Part shown: positions 5,422-5,559 of the stretch, in pieces
Numbering within the stretch: the first letter of the stretch is position 1
Layout: the number at the start of each line of letters is the position of its first letter
Assembly: GCA_023229045.1 (NCBI GenBank)
Contig: JALOAB010000153.1
Coordinates: 1 to 5,559, forward strand
Direction: 5' to 3'
Length of the DNA: 5,559 bases
From: Fidelibacterota bacterium
Lineage (GTDB): Bacteria; Fidelibacterota; UBA2242
Position numbers and translations under genes: made by a program
The notes under the pieces: generated by a model
Seen by the model: only the letters and a program-made list of their open reading frames with translations
What the model was told of the DNA's origin: nothing
The model's database searches: none

Positions 5422-5559
5422 TTGAGTCTGACCGTGGAAAGAAAAAATCTGAGACTTCCAGGAACACTCTGCGCCAAATCCGGATTTTCACAGGTTATCA
5501 CGAATAAAAGATGGACATTTAAACCATTATACGCAATGTTATGGCGTGAAAAATACGTT
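5422..5559 (+). CDS. Possible start of an unknown gene, cut by the window edge
   Basis: From TTG 5422 the frame stays open for 46 codons to the edge, with GAGGG (5408-5412) 9 nt upstream and the promoter-like element at 5337-5365 before it. The product begins LSLTVERKNLRLPG and resembles nothing I recognise. The case is weak: a 41-codon ATG frame beginning at 5382 and a minus-strand frame entering from the right edge are open over the same stretch, and codon use gives no clear winner. A leader or small RNA is also possible. I saw no tRNA, SRP RNA or CRISPR signature. Confidence 0.2.
   Translation, partial: MSLTVERKNLRLPGTLCAKSGFSQVITNKRWTFKPLYAMLWREKYV

Overview
The window looks like chromosomal DNA of a Gram-negative bacterium, probably from the wider FCB group (the Calditrichota / KSB1 / Marinimicrobia / Ignavibacteria neighbourhood) rather than Bacteroidia proper. 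Three things support this. The proteins are cell-envelope proteins: an Omp85-type barrel end, two lipoproteins, and a TonB-dependent receptor with an N-terminal carboxypeptidase-regulatory-like domain. Three of the starts have good Shine-Dalgarno sequences, and one candidate promoter is close to the classical TTGACA-17-TATAAT form; Bacteroidia usually lack both. The spacers are packed with short degenerate repeats of kinds familiar from such genomes. The phylum is inferred from style, not from a marker gene.

Layout: (1) 1-347, + strand, the last 114 codons of an outer-membrane beta-barrel protein of the BamA/Omp85 superfamily, possibly the barrel of a patatin-like phospholipase. (2) 483-1664, + strand, a lipoprotein with a predicted beta-propeller made of W/G-rich repeats; it is clearly more AT-rich than its neighbours. 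(3) 1665-1936, a convergent spacer holding at least five different small repeat types. (4) 4339-1937, - strand, an 800-residue TonB-dependent receptor. (5) 5109-4339, - strand, a 256-residue lipoprotein resembling DUF2271-type periplasmic proteins, upstream of the receptor and joined to it by a TGATG stop/start overlap. (6) 5110-5559, the upstream spacer: a 15-bp 7-1-7 palindrome just ahead of the operon, two different heptanucleotide tandem repeats, a GAGCGGAGCGA-type dispersed repeat, and a promoter-like sequence firing rightwards into a short open frame cut by the window edge.

The two minus-strand genes form the only clear functional unit: a translationally coupled lipoprotein and receptor pair, probably an outer-membrane uptake locus. 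Its substrate cannot be read from the sequence; a metal or metal chelate is possible given the Fur-like geometry of the palindrome and the tentative DUF2271 link. The propeller lipoprotein and the barrel protein are envelope proteins with no demonstrated link to it.

I found no CRISPR array, transposase, tRNA or rRNA, and no clearly new multi-gene system. The most unusual material is the non-coding DNA, a mosaic of several unrelated mini-repeat families, three of them with a 7-nt unit, one of which begins exactly at the receptor stop codon.
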